From Lacisediminihabitans changchengi (lineage in GTDB: Bacteria; Actinomycetota; Actinomycetes; Actinomycetales; Microbacteriaceae), in the NCBI RefSeq assembly GCF_016634425.1, contig NZ_JAEPES010000003.1:434001-498000 (forward strand): DNA of 64,000 nt. The letters are read 5' to 3'. The position numbers and the translations under genes are program-made. Positions 1-7,964 of the stretch are shown here, in pieces (the stretch's first letter is position 1; the number at the start of each line of letters is the position of its first letter). Below the pieces are notes generated by a model. The model was not told the origin of the DNA. It worked only from the letters and a program-made list of their open reading frames with translations, and searched no databases.

Positions 1-1
1 C

Positions 2-637
2 CCGCCGGTGCCGTGGAAGCGGCTGATCCGCACGATCCTGCCCGTGACGCTGGTCGACTTCGGCTACGGCTGGGTCGCCTGGGTATTCTTCACGTGGATT
101 CCGACGCTGCTCGCCACCGTCTACAAGCAGGACATCAGCAAGTACGGCCTGCTCACCTCCCTCATCCTCGCCGGTGGCGTTATCGGCGACACGTTGGGCG
201 GCGTACTGAGCGACCGGCTGCTGCGTAAGACCGGCAACGCCCGCAGCGCCCGGCGCACGTTGCTGCTGATCGGCTTCATCGGCTCGGCGCTCTGCCTCGT
301 GCCGCTGGTGTTCTCACCGCCCCTGACTGTGGCCATCGTGGCCCTCGCCTTCTCGTTCTTCTTCCTCGAACTCACCAACGCGCAGCTCTGGTCGATTCCG
401 ATGGATGTCGCCCCCACCTGGTCGGGCACGGCCAGCGGCATGATGAACACCGGCTTCGGCGTCGCGGGCATCCTCTCCCCGATCGTCGTCGGTGCTCTCG
501 TGGATGTGACCGGCGACTTCGTCGTACCGTTCGCCGTCTCCATCGGCATCCTGGTCGCCGCGACAGTGCTCGCCGGCGTGATGAAGCCAAAGCGGGTAGA
601 TCCGATCGGCTCCCCCCTCGCGGGCAGCACCGACTAG
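2..637 (+). CDS. MFS transporter, C-terminal part (5' end outside window)
   Basis: The frame is open to the left edge, so only about the last 210 residues of a major facilitator superfamily protein are visible. They hold five to six hydrophobic segments separated by short basic loops. The loop after the second segment carries a G-x3-D-x-L-x-x-R type signature (GGVLSDRLLRKTG), which is typical of the cytoplasmic loop of MFS proteins. The stretch NAQLWSIPMDVAP, followed by a Gly-rich helix (SGMMNTGFGVAG), resembles anion:cation symporter-type members that take up organic anions or sugar acids. The substrate cannot be told from this fragment. It is the only clearly rightward gene before 14.9 kb and converges on the leftward acyltransferase. 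Confidence 0.85.
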   Translation, partial: PPVPWKRLIRTILPVTLVDFGYGWVAWVFFTWIPTLLATVYKQDISKYGLLTSLILAGGVIGDTLGGVLSDRLLRKTGNARSARRTLLLIGFIGSALCLVPLVFSPPLTVAIVALAFSFFFLELTNAQLWSIPMDVAPTWSGTASGMMNTGFGVAGILSPIVVGALVDVTGDFVVPFAVSIGILVAATVLAGVMKPKRVDPIGSPLAGSTD

Positions 638-864
638 TTCGGACGCCGCTCACGGCAACACCGCGCCCCATTGTCAACACCGCGCAGGTTGTAACCCCCG
701 CGCGGATGACAAGCGGGCGCGCGAATGAGGTTTCGCGAGATTCAGGACGTGGTGTGACGCGAGTGTCTCGAGTGGCGGATCTTCGTACCATCCGTCAACC
801 CCCCACCACCTCCTGAATGATGCGCGGGCAGGATCGACGGATGGCGGAACACGAACAGGGGAAG

Positions 865-2055
865 TCAGTCCGGCGGCGGGCCACCGGCACCCGGGGACGC
901 CACCGCGGCGGGGCGGGGCTTTGTGCGCCTGTAAATCCACGGACGACCGGTGAGCGGCAGGCTGACCGGCGAGCGACGGGCCAATTCGGTGATCGCCGCG
1001 GCCCCGACCAACACGACCACGTACGCGACGAGCGTCAGCCACGGCGTGGCCACGTGGTTGGGCACCCAGTCCCCACCGACCCAGAGCAGGATCCACAGCA
1101 CGAGCGGATGCGACAGGAAGATGCCGAACGACCGGTCGGAGGCGACATCCACTCCCCTGGCCACGAACGACGTCGGCCGGCGGCGATCGGCCCACCAGCT
1201 GCCGACCGCGAGGAAGCCCAGCCCGACCGCGACGGACCACACCATGAGGATCGGCTGCAGCGGGGTGCCCGAGCGGTAGAGGCTGAACCCCAGCGCGAGG
1301 TGCTGGAAGGCGAAGACCCCGAGGGTGACGAGACCGGTCGCCAGGGTCACCCAGCCGATCAGTGCGCGATGCCCGCGAACCCAGGCGAGCAGCTGTTGTG
1401 CGTGGTCGGCCGCGACGGCACCGAGAAGGATGAAGAACAGGTAGCTGAAGAAGTAGACCTTGGCGTAGCCACCCAGCCACTCCGGCAAGTCCGGCACATA
1501 CGCGTAGACCGCGGTGAGTGCCAACTGGAAGACGCCTGCGGTCACGAGCAGGGCGACGTGATGCCCGCGGGTCTTCCTGATCAGCCAGACGATCACCGGC
1601 ACCAGCAGGTAGACCTGCATCGTCACGAGCAGGAAATACAGGTGATACCAGGCGTTGCCGGTGACGAGCTTGAGAGCGAATCTGCCGACCATCTCGGGAA
1701 TGGTTCCGTATGGCGAATAGATGTTCGCCGACACGAAATAGATCGCCGACCACACCACGTACGGCACCCCCACGAGAAGGAAGCGCCGCGGCCAGAACTT
1801 CTTCATCGGCACCGGTTTGCTGAGGTAGCTGTAGACCAGTACGAAACCGGAGAGCGCGAAGAATACCTCTCGCGTAAAGTGCACGAGCCCGAGCAGTGCG
1901 TACAGGCCGACATCATCCGCCGCCGCCGTGTGGCTCGTGGTGTGCACCGCGATGACGCAGGCGAAAGTGAGGATGCGCACGACGTCGACCTCGTAGAGGT
2001 GCGGCGCGCGAACGCGGGGCGCGGATGTCGCGGCTGCGGGTTGTGCGGACGTCAC
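865..2055 (-). CDS. Acyltransferase family 3 membrane protein
   Basis: A 396-residue polytopic membrane protein with about ten hydrophobic helices. Near the N-terminus it has the acyltransferase_3 (OafA/YrhL-like) opening: VDVVRILTFACVIAVHTTSH, where the R and H are the usual conserved polar residues, followed by FFALSGFVLVYSY. Family members move acyl groups onto cell-surface glycans, lipids or antibiotics at the membrane. The GTG start overlaps the stop of the acyl-CoA ligase gene upstream (GTGA), so the two are translationally coupled. An activated acyl-CoA may therefore be the donor, which is an inference from context. The C-terminal 20 residues are Pro/Gly/Ala-rich and probably unstructured. 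Confidence 0.85.
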   Translation of the reverse strand: MTSAQPAAATSAPRVRAPHLYEVDVVRILTFACVIAVHTTSHTAAADDVGLYALLGLVHFTREVFFALSGFVLVYSYLSKPVPMKKFWPRRFLLVGVPYVVWSAIYFVSANIYSPYGTIPEMVGRFALKLVTGNAWYHLYFLLVTMQVYLLVPVIVWLIRKTRGHHVALLVTAGVFQLALTAVYAYVPDLPEWLGGYAKVYFFSYLFFILLGAVAADHAQQLLAWVRGHRALIGWVTLATGLVTLGVFAFQHLALGFSLYRSGTPLQPILMVWSVAVGLGFLAVGSWWADRRRPTSFVARGVDVASDRSFGIFLSHPLVLWILLWVGGDWVPNHVATPWLTLVAYVVVLVGAAAITELARRSPVSLPLTGRPWIYRRTKPRPAAVASPGAGGPPPD

Positions 2056-3524
2056 TCCTGCTCCACCAGCTCGCGTACTCGGCTGCGCTGCACCTTGCCC
2101 GTGGGGGCGCGCGGCACGTCGTTGACGACCGAGATGTCGATCGGACGCTTGAATCGCGGGAGCTCGCGCTCTACCCGCTCGAACAGTTCGCCGACGAAGG
2201 CCAGCGTCTCGCTGTCGCTCAGCGCGCTGACGGGGATCACGAAGGCGACCGGAACCTGGTGCAGGATCGGGTCGGGTTTACCGACCACCACCGCCTCGCG
2301 CACTCGCGCGTCGCCGAGCAATACCTCCTCGACCTCGGCCGGGTAGACCTTCTCTCCGCCGCGGTTGATCACATCGTCAGAGCGGCCGACCAGGTAGACG
2401 TACCCGTCGTCGTCGAGGTAGCCGAGGTCGCCCGTACTCAACCAGCCGTCGGCATCGAAGCGCTCGCGCGCGCGCCCCTCGAAATAGCTCGTCACGATGC
2501 CGGGCCCGCGGATCCAGAATGCGCCAACCTCGCCAGCCGCGAGCACCGTGCCGTCCTCGGCCCGCGCCTGCACCTCGCTGCCGACGGGAACCCCAACCGA
2601 CCCGTCACGTGGTGGCGCATCGAGCGGCGTCGCGGTGATCTGGCTGGCCCCCTCGGTCATCCCGTAGCTGACGATGAGCGGCACGTCGCCGAGCGAGGCG
2701 CGCACGGCATCTGGCAGCGGGGCGGATGCCGAGCGCACGAACCGCAGACACGCCGGCACGGCGAACTCCCCACCCCGGGCGAGCACCGCGAGCATCGCCG
2801 GCACCGCGTTCAGCCAGGTGATGCGGCGCTCGTCCATGAGCTCCCAGAACCCGGTGCGGTGAAACCGACGATCAAGCACGATGGTCGCCCCGGCGACGAG
2901 GGTCGAGAGCAGACCCACCACCTCGGCGTTGACGTGGAACAGCGGGAGCGGGTTGTAGCCGCGATCCGTCGGCACGAGCTGGTTGTTCTCGGCGATGCCG
3001 CGCGCGACGAAGAGCAGTTGACGTTCGCCGAGCTCCACCCCCTTCGGTGTGCCGGTCGATCCGGACGTGAAGAGGAGGGCCGAGCCCTCGCCCGGGACCG
3101 CAGCCGGACCGGTGGACGAGAGCGTGATGGCTGGCACGACCGGCACGACAGGGACGATGGGCACTCCGATACCGGCCCGGTCGTCACGATCCGTAACGAG
3201 CAGGTCGGCACCGTCCAGCAGGTCGGAGATGCGACGCAGCTCGGCCTCGGTGAGATCGGGATTGGTCGGCACCGACCGTCGCCCCGCCGCGATCACCGAC
3301 AGGTGCACGAGGGCGAAGTCCAGCGGATCGGCGATGTCGATGATGACCGAGCCGCCGGGAGCGATGCCGCGGGCGTTGAGCTCGGCGGCCCAGACGGAGG
3401 CGGTCGCCTCGAGTTCGGCGTAGTCGATGGATCGATTCGAGCGTGCGTCTTCGAGGTAACGCGACCGCGGCGACGCCAACGCCTGCCGGTGGATAAGAGC
3501 ACGGAGGCCTTCGGGTGCCGACAT
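2052..3524 (-). CDS. AMP-dependent acyl-CoA synthetase/ligase (ANL superfamily)
   Basis: A 490-residue adenylate-forming enzyme. Visible motifs in order: the P-loop-like TSGSTGTPKG (about residue 155), NPLPLFHVNAE, the adenine-binding YGMTEG, STGDLGYLDDDGYVY with the conserved Asp, the hinge region GRSDDVINRGGEKVYPAEVEE, and near the C-terminus PTGKVQR with the catalytic Lys. It should activate a carboxylic acid with ATP and transfer it to CoA. The acid is not deducible. The short N-terminal domain lacks extra modules, so it is a stand-alone ligase rather than an NRPS part. A small Val/Pro repeat (PIVPVVPVVP) lies in the linker near residue 125. It is the first gene of a two-gene unit with the downstream acyltransferase. 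Confidence 0.9.
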   Translation of the reverse strand: MSAPEGLRALIHRQALASPRSRYLEDARSNRSIDYAELEATASVWAAELNARGIAPGGSVIIDIADPLDFALVHLSVIAAGRRSVPTNPDLTEAELRRISDLLDGADLLVTDRDDRAGIGVPIVPVVPVVPAITLSSTGPAAVPGEGSALLFTSGSTGTPKGVELGERQLLFVARGIAENNQLVPTDRGYNPLPLFHVNAEVVGLLSTLVAGATIVLDRRFHRTGFWELMDERRITWLNAVPAMLAVLARGGEFAVPACLRFVRSASAPLPDAVRASLGDVPLIVSYGMTEGASQITATPLDAPPRDGSVGVPVGSEVQARAEDGTVLAAGEVGAFWIRGPGIVTSYFEGRARERFDADGWLSTGDLGYLDDDGYVYLVGRSDDVINRGGEKVYPAEVEEVLLGDARVREAVVVGKPDPILHQVPVAFVIPVSALSDSETLAFVGELFERVERELPRFKRPIDISVVNDVPRAPTGKVQRSRVRELVEQE

Positions 3525-3537
3525 TCCCCCAGCCTAC

Positions 3538-4470
3538 TCAGCGCACCTGTTCGAGCATCCACCGCCAGGTCGGCGCGAGCACGGGCACCCCATCGACGCG
3601 GGGGCTCCGGTCGGTGACGGTGCGAAGGTGCGAGTCGCTGGGCGAGCCGAGATCGAGCTCGGACACGATGGCGTGAGTGCCGGTCATCCCCATGGTCGCC
3701 CACGACGCCGTGACGTTCGTCGCGTATCGGTCGCGGACGTCCACCAGGCCGTACTGGACGGATGCCGGGGTCGCCCCGCTTTTGCGCATCCAACGAGCCG
3801 GCACACCAGCGTCGCTCTGCACCGGGGAGGAGAACATCAGGGCACCGTGCACCCGGAAACGATGAGCGATGTAGGCGGCGAGTCCCCCGCCCTGGGAGTG
3901 GCCTGCGACGACCACCCGATCCCAGCGGATGCTGTCGCCGGAGCGATACCGTGACCAGGCCCCGCCGGGGTCGGTGAATTGCAGGTGGTCGAGCGACATC
4001 CGCAACCGGTTGAGGATCGAGTCACGCCGGTCGACCGAATTGAACGCGCTCTGCCCGCCGCCCTGGAAGCGATTGCGCTGCACCTCGCCATAACAGCGCG
4101 GCGCCCCGGCACACAGGTGCACCACGGACTGGCCGCGATTCGGATAGTCAAGGGCGAGCACGTGGTAGCCGAGCGAGGCCGCGGTGTCGAGGAAGGAGCG
4201 GTAGTCGCGAGGGACCGAGCGGGTGGCCGGCAGAAACAGCAGCAGCGGGCTGCCCTTCGTGCCTCTGACGGCGAAGTTGCGCGCGTTTGGCGAGAGAAAG
4301 GCATCGCCGGTCTCCGGCAGCCGGAACGAGATGAGCGACGATCCCGGCCCATCGTGATCAGGGGTAGTGGCGTGGTCGCGGGTATCGGCCCGGGCGGCCT
4401 GGGCAACAGTGCACGACAGCACGACGCAGAGCGCTGCGGCGATGATCGCCAGGCGTCGCCCCGTGCGCAT
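3538..4470 (-). CDS. Secreted alpha/beta hydrolase (paralog 1)
   Basis: A 310-residue protein with an N-terminal signal peptide (basic MRTGRR, hydrophobic core, likely cleavage after AQA or ARA around residues 25-28). The body has an alpha/beta-hydrolase fold. The strand LLLFLPAT is followed by LDYPNRGQSV, then a Cys pair (C-x4-CY) that could form a disulfide, and the nucleophile elbow GHSQGGG with the catalytic Ser. The tail is PVLAPTWRWMLEQVR. All these blocks recur in the gene at 5233-6252, so the two are paralogs. It is probably an extracellular esterase, lipase or polyester hydrolase, substrate unknown. A 67-bp gap separates it from coaE upstream. Confidence 0.85.
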   Translation of the reverse strand: MRTGRRLAIIAAALCVVLSCTVAQAARADTRDHATTPDHDGPGSSLISFRLPETGDAFLSPNARNFAVRGTKGSPLLLFLPATRSVPRDYRSFLDTAASLGYHVLALDYPNRGQSVVHLCAGAPRCYGEVQRNRFQGGGQSAFNSVDRRDSILNRLRMSLDHLQFTDPGGAWSRYRSGDSIRWDRVVVAGHSQGGGLAAYIAHRFRVHGALMFSSPVQSDAGVPARWMRKSGATPASVQYGLVDVRDRYATNVTASWATMGMTGTHAIVSELDLGSPSDSHLRTVTDRSPRVDGVPVLAPTWRWMLEQVR

Positions 4471-4537
4471 GCGACTCCCCTCGGTCCCCGTCTACCGCAG
4501 CAACCATATCCCGGGTCGGCCCATAACCCGGGAGAAC

Positions 4538-5146
4538 TTAGAGCTCGCGGAGCTGCGTCCACACGTCGTCGGCCTGCGCGAGTGTGTCGTCGAGCGTGCC
4601 GTTGCTGTCGATCACGATGTCGGCGATCGCTCGGCGCTCCGCGTCGGTGGCCTGCGACGCGATGCGGCGCGCGGCGTCGTGGTCGCTCATCCCCCGCAAC
4701 TCGACGAGGCGACGGATGCGCGTTGCCGGTTCTGCCTCCACCACGATGATCTTCTCGAACCGGTGATACCCGCTCTGCGAAGAGGCCTCGAGAAGCAGCG
4801 GGACGTCGTAGACCACGACGGCATCCGGGTCGTGCGCCTCCGCAGCAGCAATCAGGTCGCGTGCCCGCTGCTGCACCAGCGGGTGGGTGATGGCGTTGAG
4901 GTCGAGGCGCGCGCGATCGTCCGTAAAGATGATCGCCCCGAGTGCTGGGCGGTCGAGCATGCCGTCCGCGGTGATGACCCCGGCACCGAAACGATCGGCG
5001 ACCGCAGCGAGCCCGGGCGTACCCGGCTCGACGACCTCCCGCGCCAGCCGATCCGCGTCGATCACGATCGCTCCGTGGCTCGCCAGTCGTTGCGCCACGG
5101 CGCTCTTCCCCGAGGCGATCCCGCCCGTCAGCCCGATCAGATGCAC
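4538..5146 (-). CDS. coaE: Dephospho-CoA kinase
   Basis: A 202-residue P-loop kinase that phosphorylates the 3'-OH of dephospho-CoA, the last step of CoA synthesis. The Walker A motif is GLTGGIASGKS at residues 4-14. DADRLAREVVEPG follows, the typical CoaE substrate region, and then VVVYDVPLLLE. The length is normal for a single-domain CoaE; the GrpB extension seen in some mycobacterial proteins is absent. In many actinobacteria coaE directly follows rpsA, as here, but a hydrolase gene and a perfect palindrome have come between them. It is an intact CoA-pathway gene, unlike the coaBC relic at 48.3-48.6 kb. Confidence 0.95.
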   Translation of the reverse strand: MHLIGLTGGIASGKSAVAQRLASHGAIVIDADRLAREVVEPGTPGLAAVADRFGAGVITADGMLDRPALGAIIFTDDRARLDLNAITHPLVQQRARDLIAAAEAHDPDAVVVYDVPLLLEASSQSGYHRFEKIIVVEAEPATRIRRLVELRGMSDHDAARRIASQATDAERRAIADIVIDSNGTLDDTLAQADDVWTQLREL

Positions 5147-5178
5147 GCGACAATGCTAGCCGCGCGCCTGCCTTCCCC

Positions 5179-5235
5179 TGAGTTGCATGTTTTGGTCCCT
5201 TTCAGCGCCTGAAAGGGACCAAAACATGCAACTCA
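5179..5235. repeat. Perfect 27-bp inverted repeat with 3-nt loop
   Basis: The arms at 5179-5205 and 5209-5235 are exact reverse complements (left arm begins TGAGTTGCATG and ends CCCTTTCAG) around the loop CGC. The right end supplies the TGA stop codon of the leftward hydrolase gene. coaE starts 33 bp away on the other side. Transcribed leftward it would form a very stable hairpin, but no U-tract follows, so it is not a textbook intrinsic terminator. It could stop or protect the hydrolase mRNA, be an RNase III target, or be a mobile palindromic element that landed at the gene end. Confidence 0.9.
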
Positions 5236-6252
5236 CGGCTGGCGGACCTGGTCGAGCATCCAGCGCCAGGTCGGAGCGAAGACCGGGACGCCATTCGCTC
5301 CTCGGGGTGTTCGGTCGTCCACCGACCTGCCATGCGTCTGAATCGGGCTCCCCACCGGGAGCGAGCTCAGAAGCGCGTGGCCTCCGGTCGGCACGGCAAC
5401 CGGATCGTGATCGGTGCCCAGCCCGAGCTTGCGCCAGCTCCCGGCGATCCTGTCCTGGTAGATATCGCCGAGCACGTCGAAGCCGAACATCCGGCTCACC
5501 GGCGTTGCACCCTTCCCGTCGATCCAGGATGCCGTGACGTTGTCGTACGACTCGACCGGCGAGGAGAACATCAGCACACCCTGCACCCGGTTGTAGTGCG
5601 CGATGAATGCCGACTCCCCGCCACCCTGCGAATGCCCGGCCACCACGATGCGGGACCAGTCGATGTGCCCGTGTTGCAGATAGCGCCCCCATCTACCGCT
5701 CGGGTCGTGCTGCTCGAGATAGTGCACCGTCGCGCGAAAGCGGTTGGTGATGGAATTGGCCGCGGTCACGTGACTGAATCGCGACGGATCCGCACCGGTA
5801 AACCGGTTGCGCTGCAGCATGGTGTAGCACTTCGCATCGCCCAAGCAGGTGCGGGTGACCGACCGCCCGAGGTTCGGGTAGTCGAGACCGATCACGCTGT
5901 AGCCGACGGCGGCCGCCGTTGCGAGAAAGGCCCGATAGTCGTCGGGCACCGCCCCCGTCGCAGGGAGGAACAGCAGCAGTGGTGCCGGGCGGGCGGCAGC
6001 GCGGGCCAGGTTGGGAAAGTCGGGGGCGGGGGCGATCCCGTCGAGATACGGGAGTCGGAATCGGAGGAAGCCATGGTCAGACGGCGACGACGAGGCTGAC
6101 GGATGCCCGGCATCCGTCCCTGCGAACGCCGGCGCCGCCGCGCCGACGCCGACCAGCATTGCCACCGTTACCGCGAGGGCGCGGCCCGTCGACAGGCTCC
6201 GGGACCGGACGGACCGTGAGACTGTCGACGGGCGGAACCATCGGCGGCGCAT
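5233..6252 (-). CDS. Secreted alpha/beta hydrolase (paralog 2)
   Basis: A 339-residue paralog of the protein at 3538-4470. A long basic N-region precedes a hydrophobic core ending APAFAG, so a Sec-type signal peptide with cleavage near residue 44 is likely. Shared blocks: LLLFLPATGAVP, LDYPNLGRSV, a Cys pair (CLGDAKCY), QRNRF, the nucleophile elbow VVAGHSQGGG, MFSSPV, and the C-terminal APTWRWMLDQVR. It differs by a longer N-terminus and an insertion before the C-terminal block. Probably an exported esterase or lipase-like enzyme, substrate unknown. It sits between rpsA and coaE, which are usually adjacent in related genomes, so it looks like an insertion or duplication product. Its stop codon lies inside the perfect palindrome. 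Confidence 0.85.
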   Translation of the reverse strand: MRRRWFRPSTVSRSVRSRSLSTGRALAVTVAMLVGVGAAAPAFAGTDAGHPSASSSPSDHGFLRFRLPYLDGIAPAPDFPNLARAAARPAPLLLFLPATGAVPDDYRAFLATAAAVGYSVIGLDYPNLGRSVTRTCLGDAKCYTMLQRNRFTGADPSRFSHVTAANSITNRFRATVHYLEQHDPSGRWGRYLQHGHIDWSRIVVAGHSQGGGESAFIAHYNRVQGVLMFSSPVESYDNVTASWIDGKGATPVSRMFGFDVLGDIYQDRIAGSWRKLGLGTDHDPVAVPTGGHALLSSLPVGSPIQTHGRSVDDRTPRGANGVPVFAPTWRWMLDQVRQP

Positions 6253-6282
6253 GACCGAATCATAAGCACCGACAGATGCAAA

Positions 6283-6312
6283 ACGGCCGGATCCCCGAGG
6301 GGATCCGGCCGT
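6283..6312 (-). terminator. Intrinsic terminator after rpsA
   Basis: A perfect GC-rich stem (ACGGCCGGATCC and its complement, about 13 bp with a 4-nt loop). Read leftward it is followed by TTTTGCAT. It lies about 50 nt downstream of the rpsA stop and upstream of the hydrolase start at 6252, so it should separate their transcripts. Confidence 0.8.
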
Positions 6313-6326
6313 GTGGTGCTGCTGAC

Positions 6327-6370
6327 CTACTAGTTGGCAGTGCCTACTAGTTGGCAGTGCCTACTAGTTG
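6327..6370. repeat. 17-bp tandem repeat at the rpsA stop
   Basis: The unit CTACTAGTTGGCAGTGC occurs at 6327-6343 and 6344-6360, with a partial third copy at 6361-6370. The third, partial copy contains the last codons and TAG stop of rpsA. The duplication therefore repeats the gene end, with extra TAG triplets, just beyond the true stop. Confidence 0.85.
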
Positions 6371-7809
6371 TTTGAGCTGAGCTTCTCGCGCAGAGCGGCA
6401 AGCGCCTCGTCGTCGGCGAGCGTGCCGGTCGACTCGGACTCGCTGGAGAAGCTGGAGCCGGCACCGGGGATGTCCTCGATGACCTGCGAGGCAGCTGCCT
6501 CGACCTGCTTCTTGTGCGCTTCCCAGCGAGCCTGGGCGGCAGCGTAGTCCTGCTCCCACTTCTCGCGCTGGGCCTCGAAGCCCTCGCGCCACTCGTTGGT
6601 CTCCGGGTCGAAGCCCTCGGGGTACTTGTAGTTGCCCTGCTCGTCGTACTCGGTGAGCATTCCGTACAGCGCCGGGTCGAACTCGGTGCCGTTGGGGTCG
6701 ACGCCCTCGTTCGCCTGCTTCAGCGAGAGGGAGATGCGGCGACGCTCGAGGTCGATGTCGATGACCTTGACGAAGACCTCGTCGCCGACCGACACGACCT
6801 GCTCGGCGAGCTCGACGTGCTTGCCCGACAGCTCGGAGATGTGGACCAGGCCCTCGATGCCCTCTGCAACGCGAACGAACGCGCCGAAGGGGACGAGCTT
6901 GGTGACCTTACCCGGTGCAACCTGGCCGATGGCGTGGGTGCGGGCAAAGACCTGCCACGGGTCTTCCTGCGTCGCCTTGAGCGACAGGGAGACGCGCTCG
7001 CGCTCGAGGTCGACCTCGAGGATCTCGACGGTGACCTCCTGGCCAACCTCGACGACCTCGGAGGCGTGCTCGATGTGCTTCCACGACAGCTCGGAGACGT
7101 GAACGAGTCCGTCAACGCCGCCGAGGTCGACGAACGCACCGAAGTTGACGATCGACGAGACGACACCCTTGCGGATCTGGCCCTTGGCGAGGTTGTTGAG
7201 GAAGGTGGTGCGGCTCTCCGACTGCGTCTGCTCGAGCAGCGCGCGGCGGCTCAGAACGACGTTGTTGCGGTTCTTGTCGAGCTCGAGGATCTTGGCCTCG
7301 ATCTCCTGGCCGAGGTACGGCGTGAGGTCGCGGACGCGGCGCAGCTCGATGAGCGATGCCGGCAGGAAGCCACGGAGGCCGATGTCGACGATGAGGCCAC
7401 CCTTGACGACCTCGATGACCGAACCGGTGACGACGCCGTCGGCGTCCTTGATCTTCTCGACGTCTCCCCAGGCACGCTCGTACTGAGCACGCTTCTTGGA
7501 GAGGATCAGACGACCCTCTTTGTCTTCCTTCTGCAGAACGAGAGCCTCGACGCTGTCGCCGACCTGGACGACCTCGGAGGGGTCCACGTCGTGCTTGATG
7601 GAAAGCTCACGGGAGGGGATGACGCCCTCCGTCTTGTACCCGACGTCGAGGAGAACCTCGTCGCGGTCGATCTTCACGACGGTGCCTTCGATGAGGTCCC
7701 CGTCGTTGAAGAACTTCAAAGTCTTTTCGACCGCGGCGAGGAAGTCTTCAGCAGATCCGATGTCGTTGATCGCGACCTGCTTGGGGCCGGTGGTCGTTAC
7801 GAGTGTCAT
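6364..7809 (-). CDS. rpsA: 30S ribosomal protein S1
   Basis: 481 residues from the ATG at 7809, the same length as mycobacterial RpsA. This start is preferred to an upstream in-frame one because a TGGAG ribosome site lies 9 nt before it and the protein then begins [16 protein letters not shown]. Four consecutive S1 RNA-binding domains are visible, each with G-x-V patterns: [72 protein letters not shown], and [30 protein letters not shown]. The Glu/Ser-rich tail (about 90 residues) is outside any S1 fold. It helps mRNA binding and translation initiation. It ends in the tandem repeat at 6327-6370 and a strong terminator. Confidence 0.97.
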   Translation of the reverse strand: [481 protein letters not shown]

Positions 7810-7964
7810 GTAGTGGTTGCTCCAGGATGGACGCCTCGGTTGAGGCATTATTCAGGCCGGCGCAGAGGGTGGAGAAGATAATGTTCCGCGCACGGCAGCG
7901 GATGGGATGTCACAAACGTGACGTTCTAGCTTAGCGTCTTCGCGGGGTGGGTCGCCACCGAGTC

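Noticed and set aside
7909-7922. GTCAC-AAAC-GTGAC inverted repeat upstream of rpsA as a CRP/GlxR-type site
   Set aside because: The arms are in the opposite order to TGTGA-N6-TCACA and the spacing is wrong. Five base pairs are too few for a firm call.
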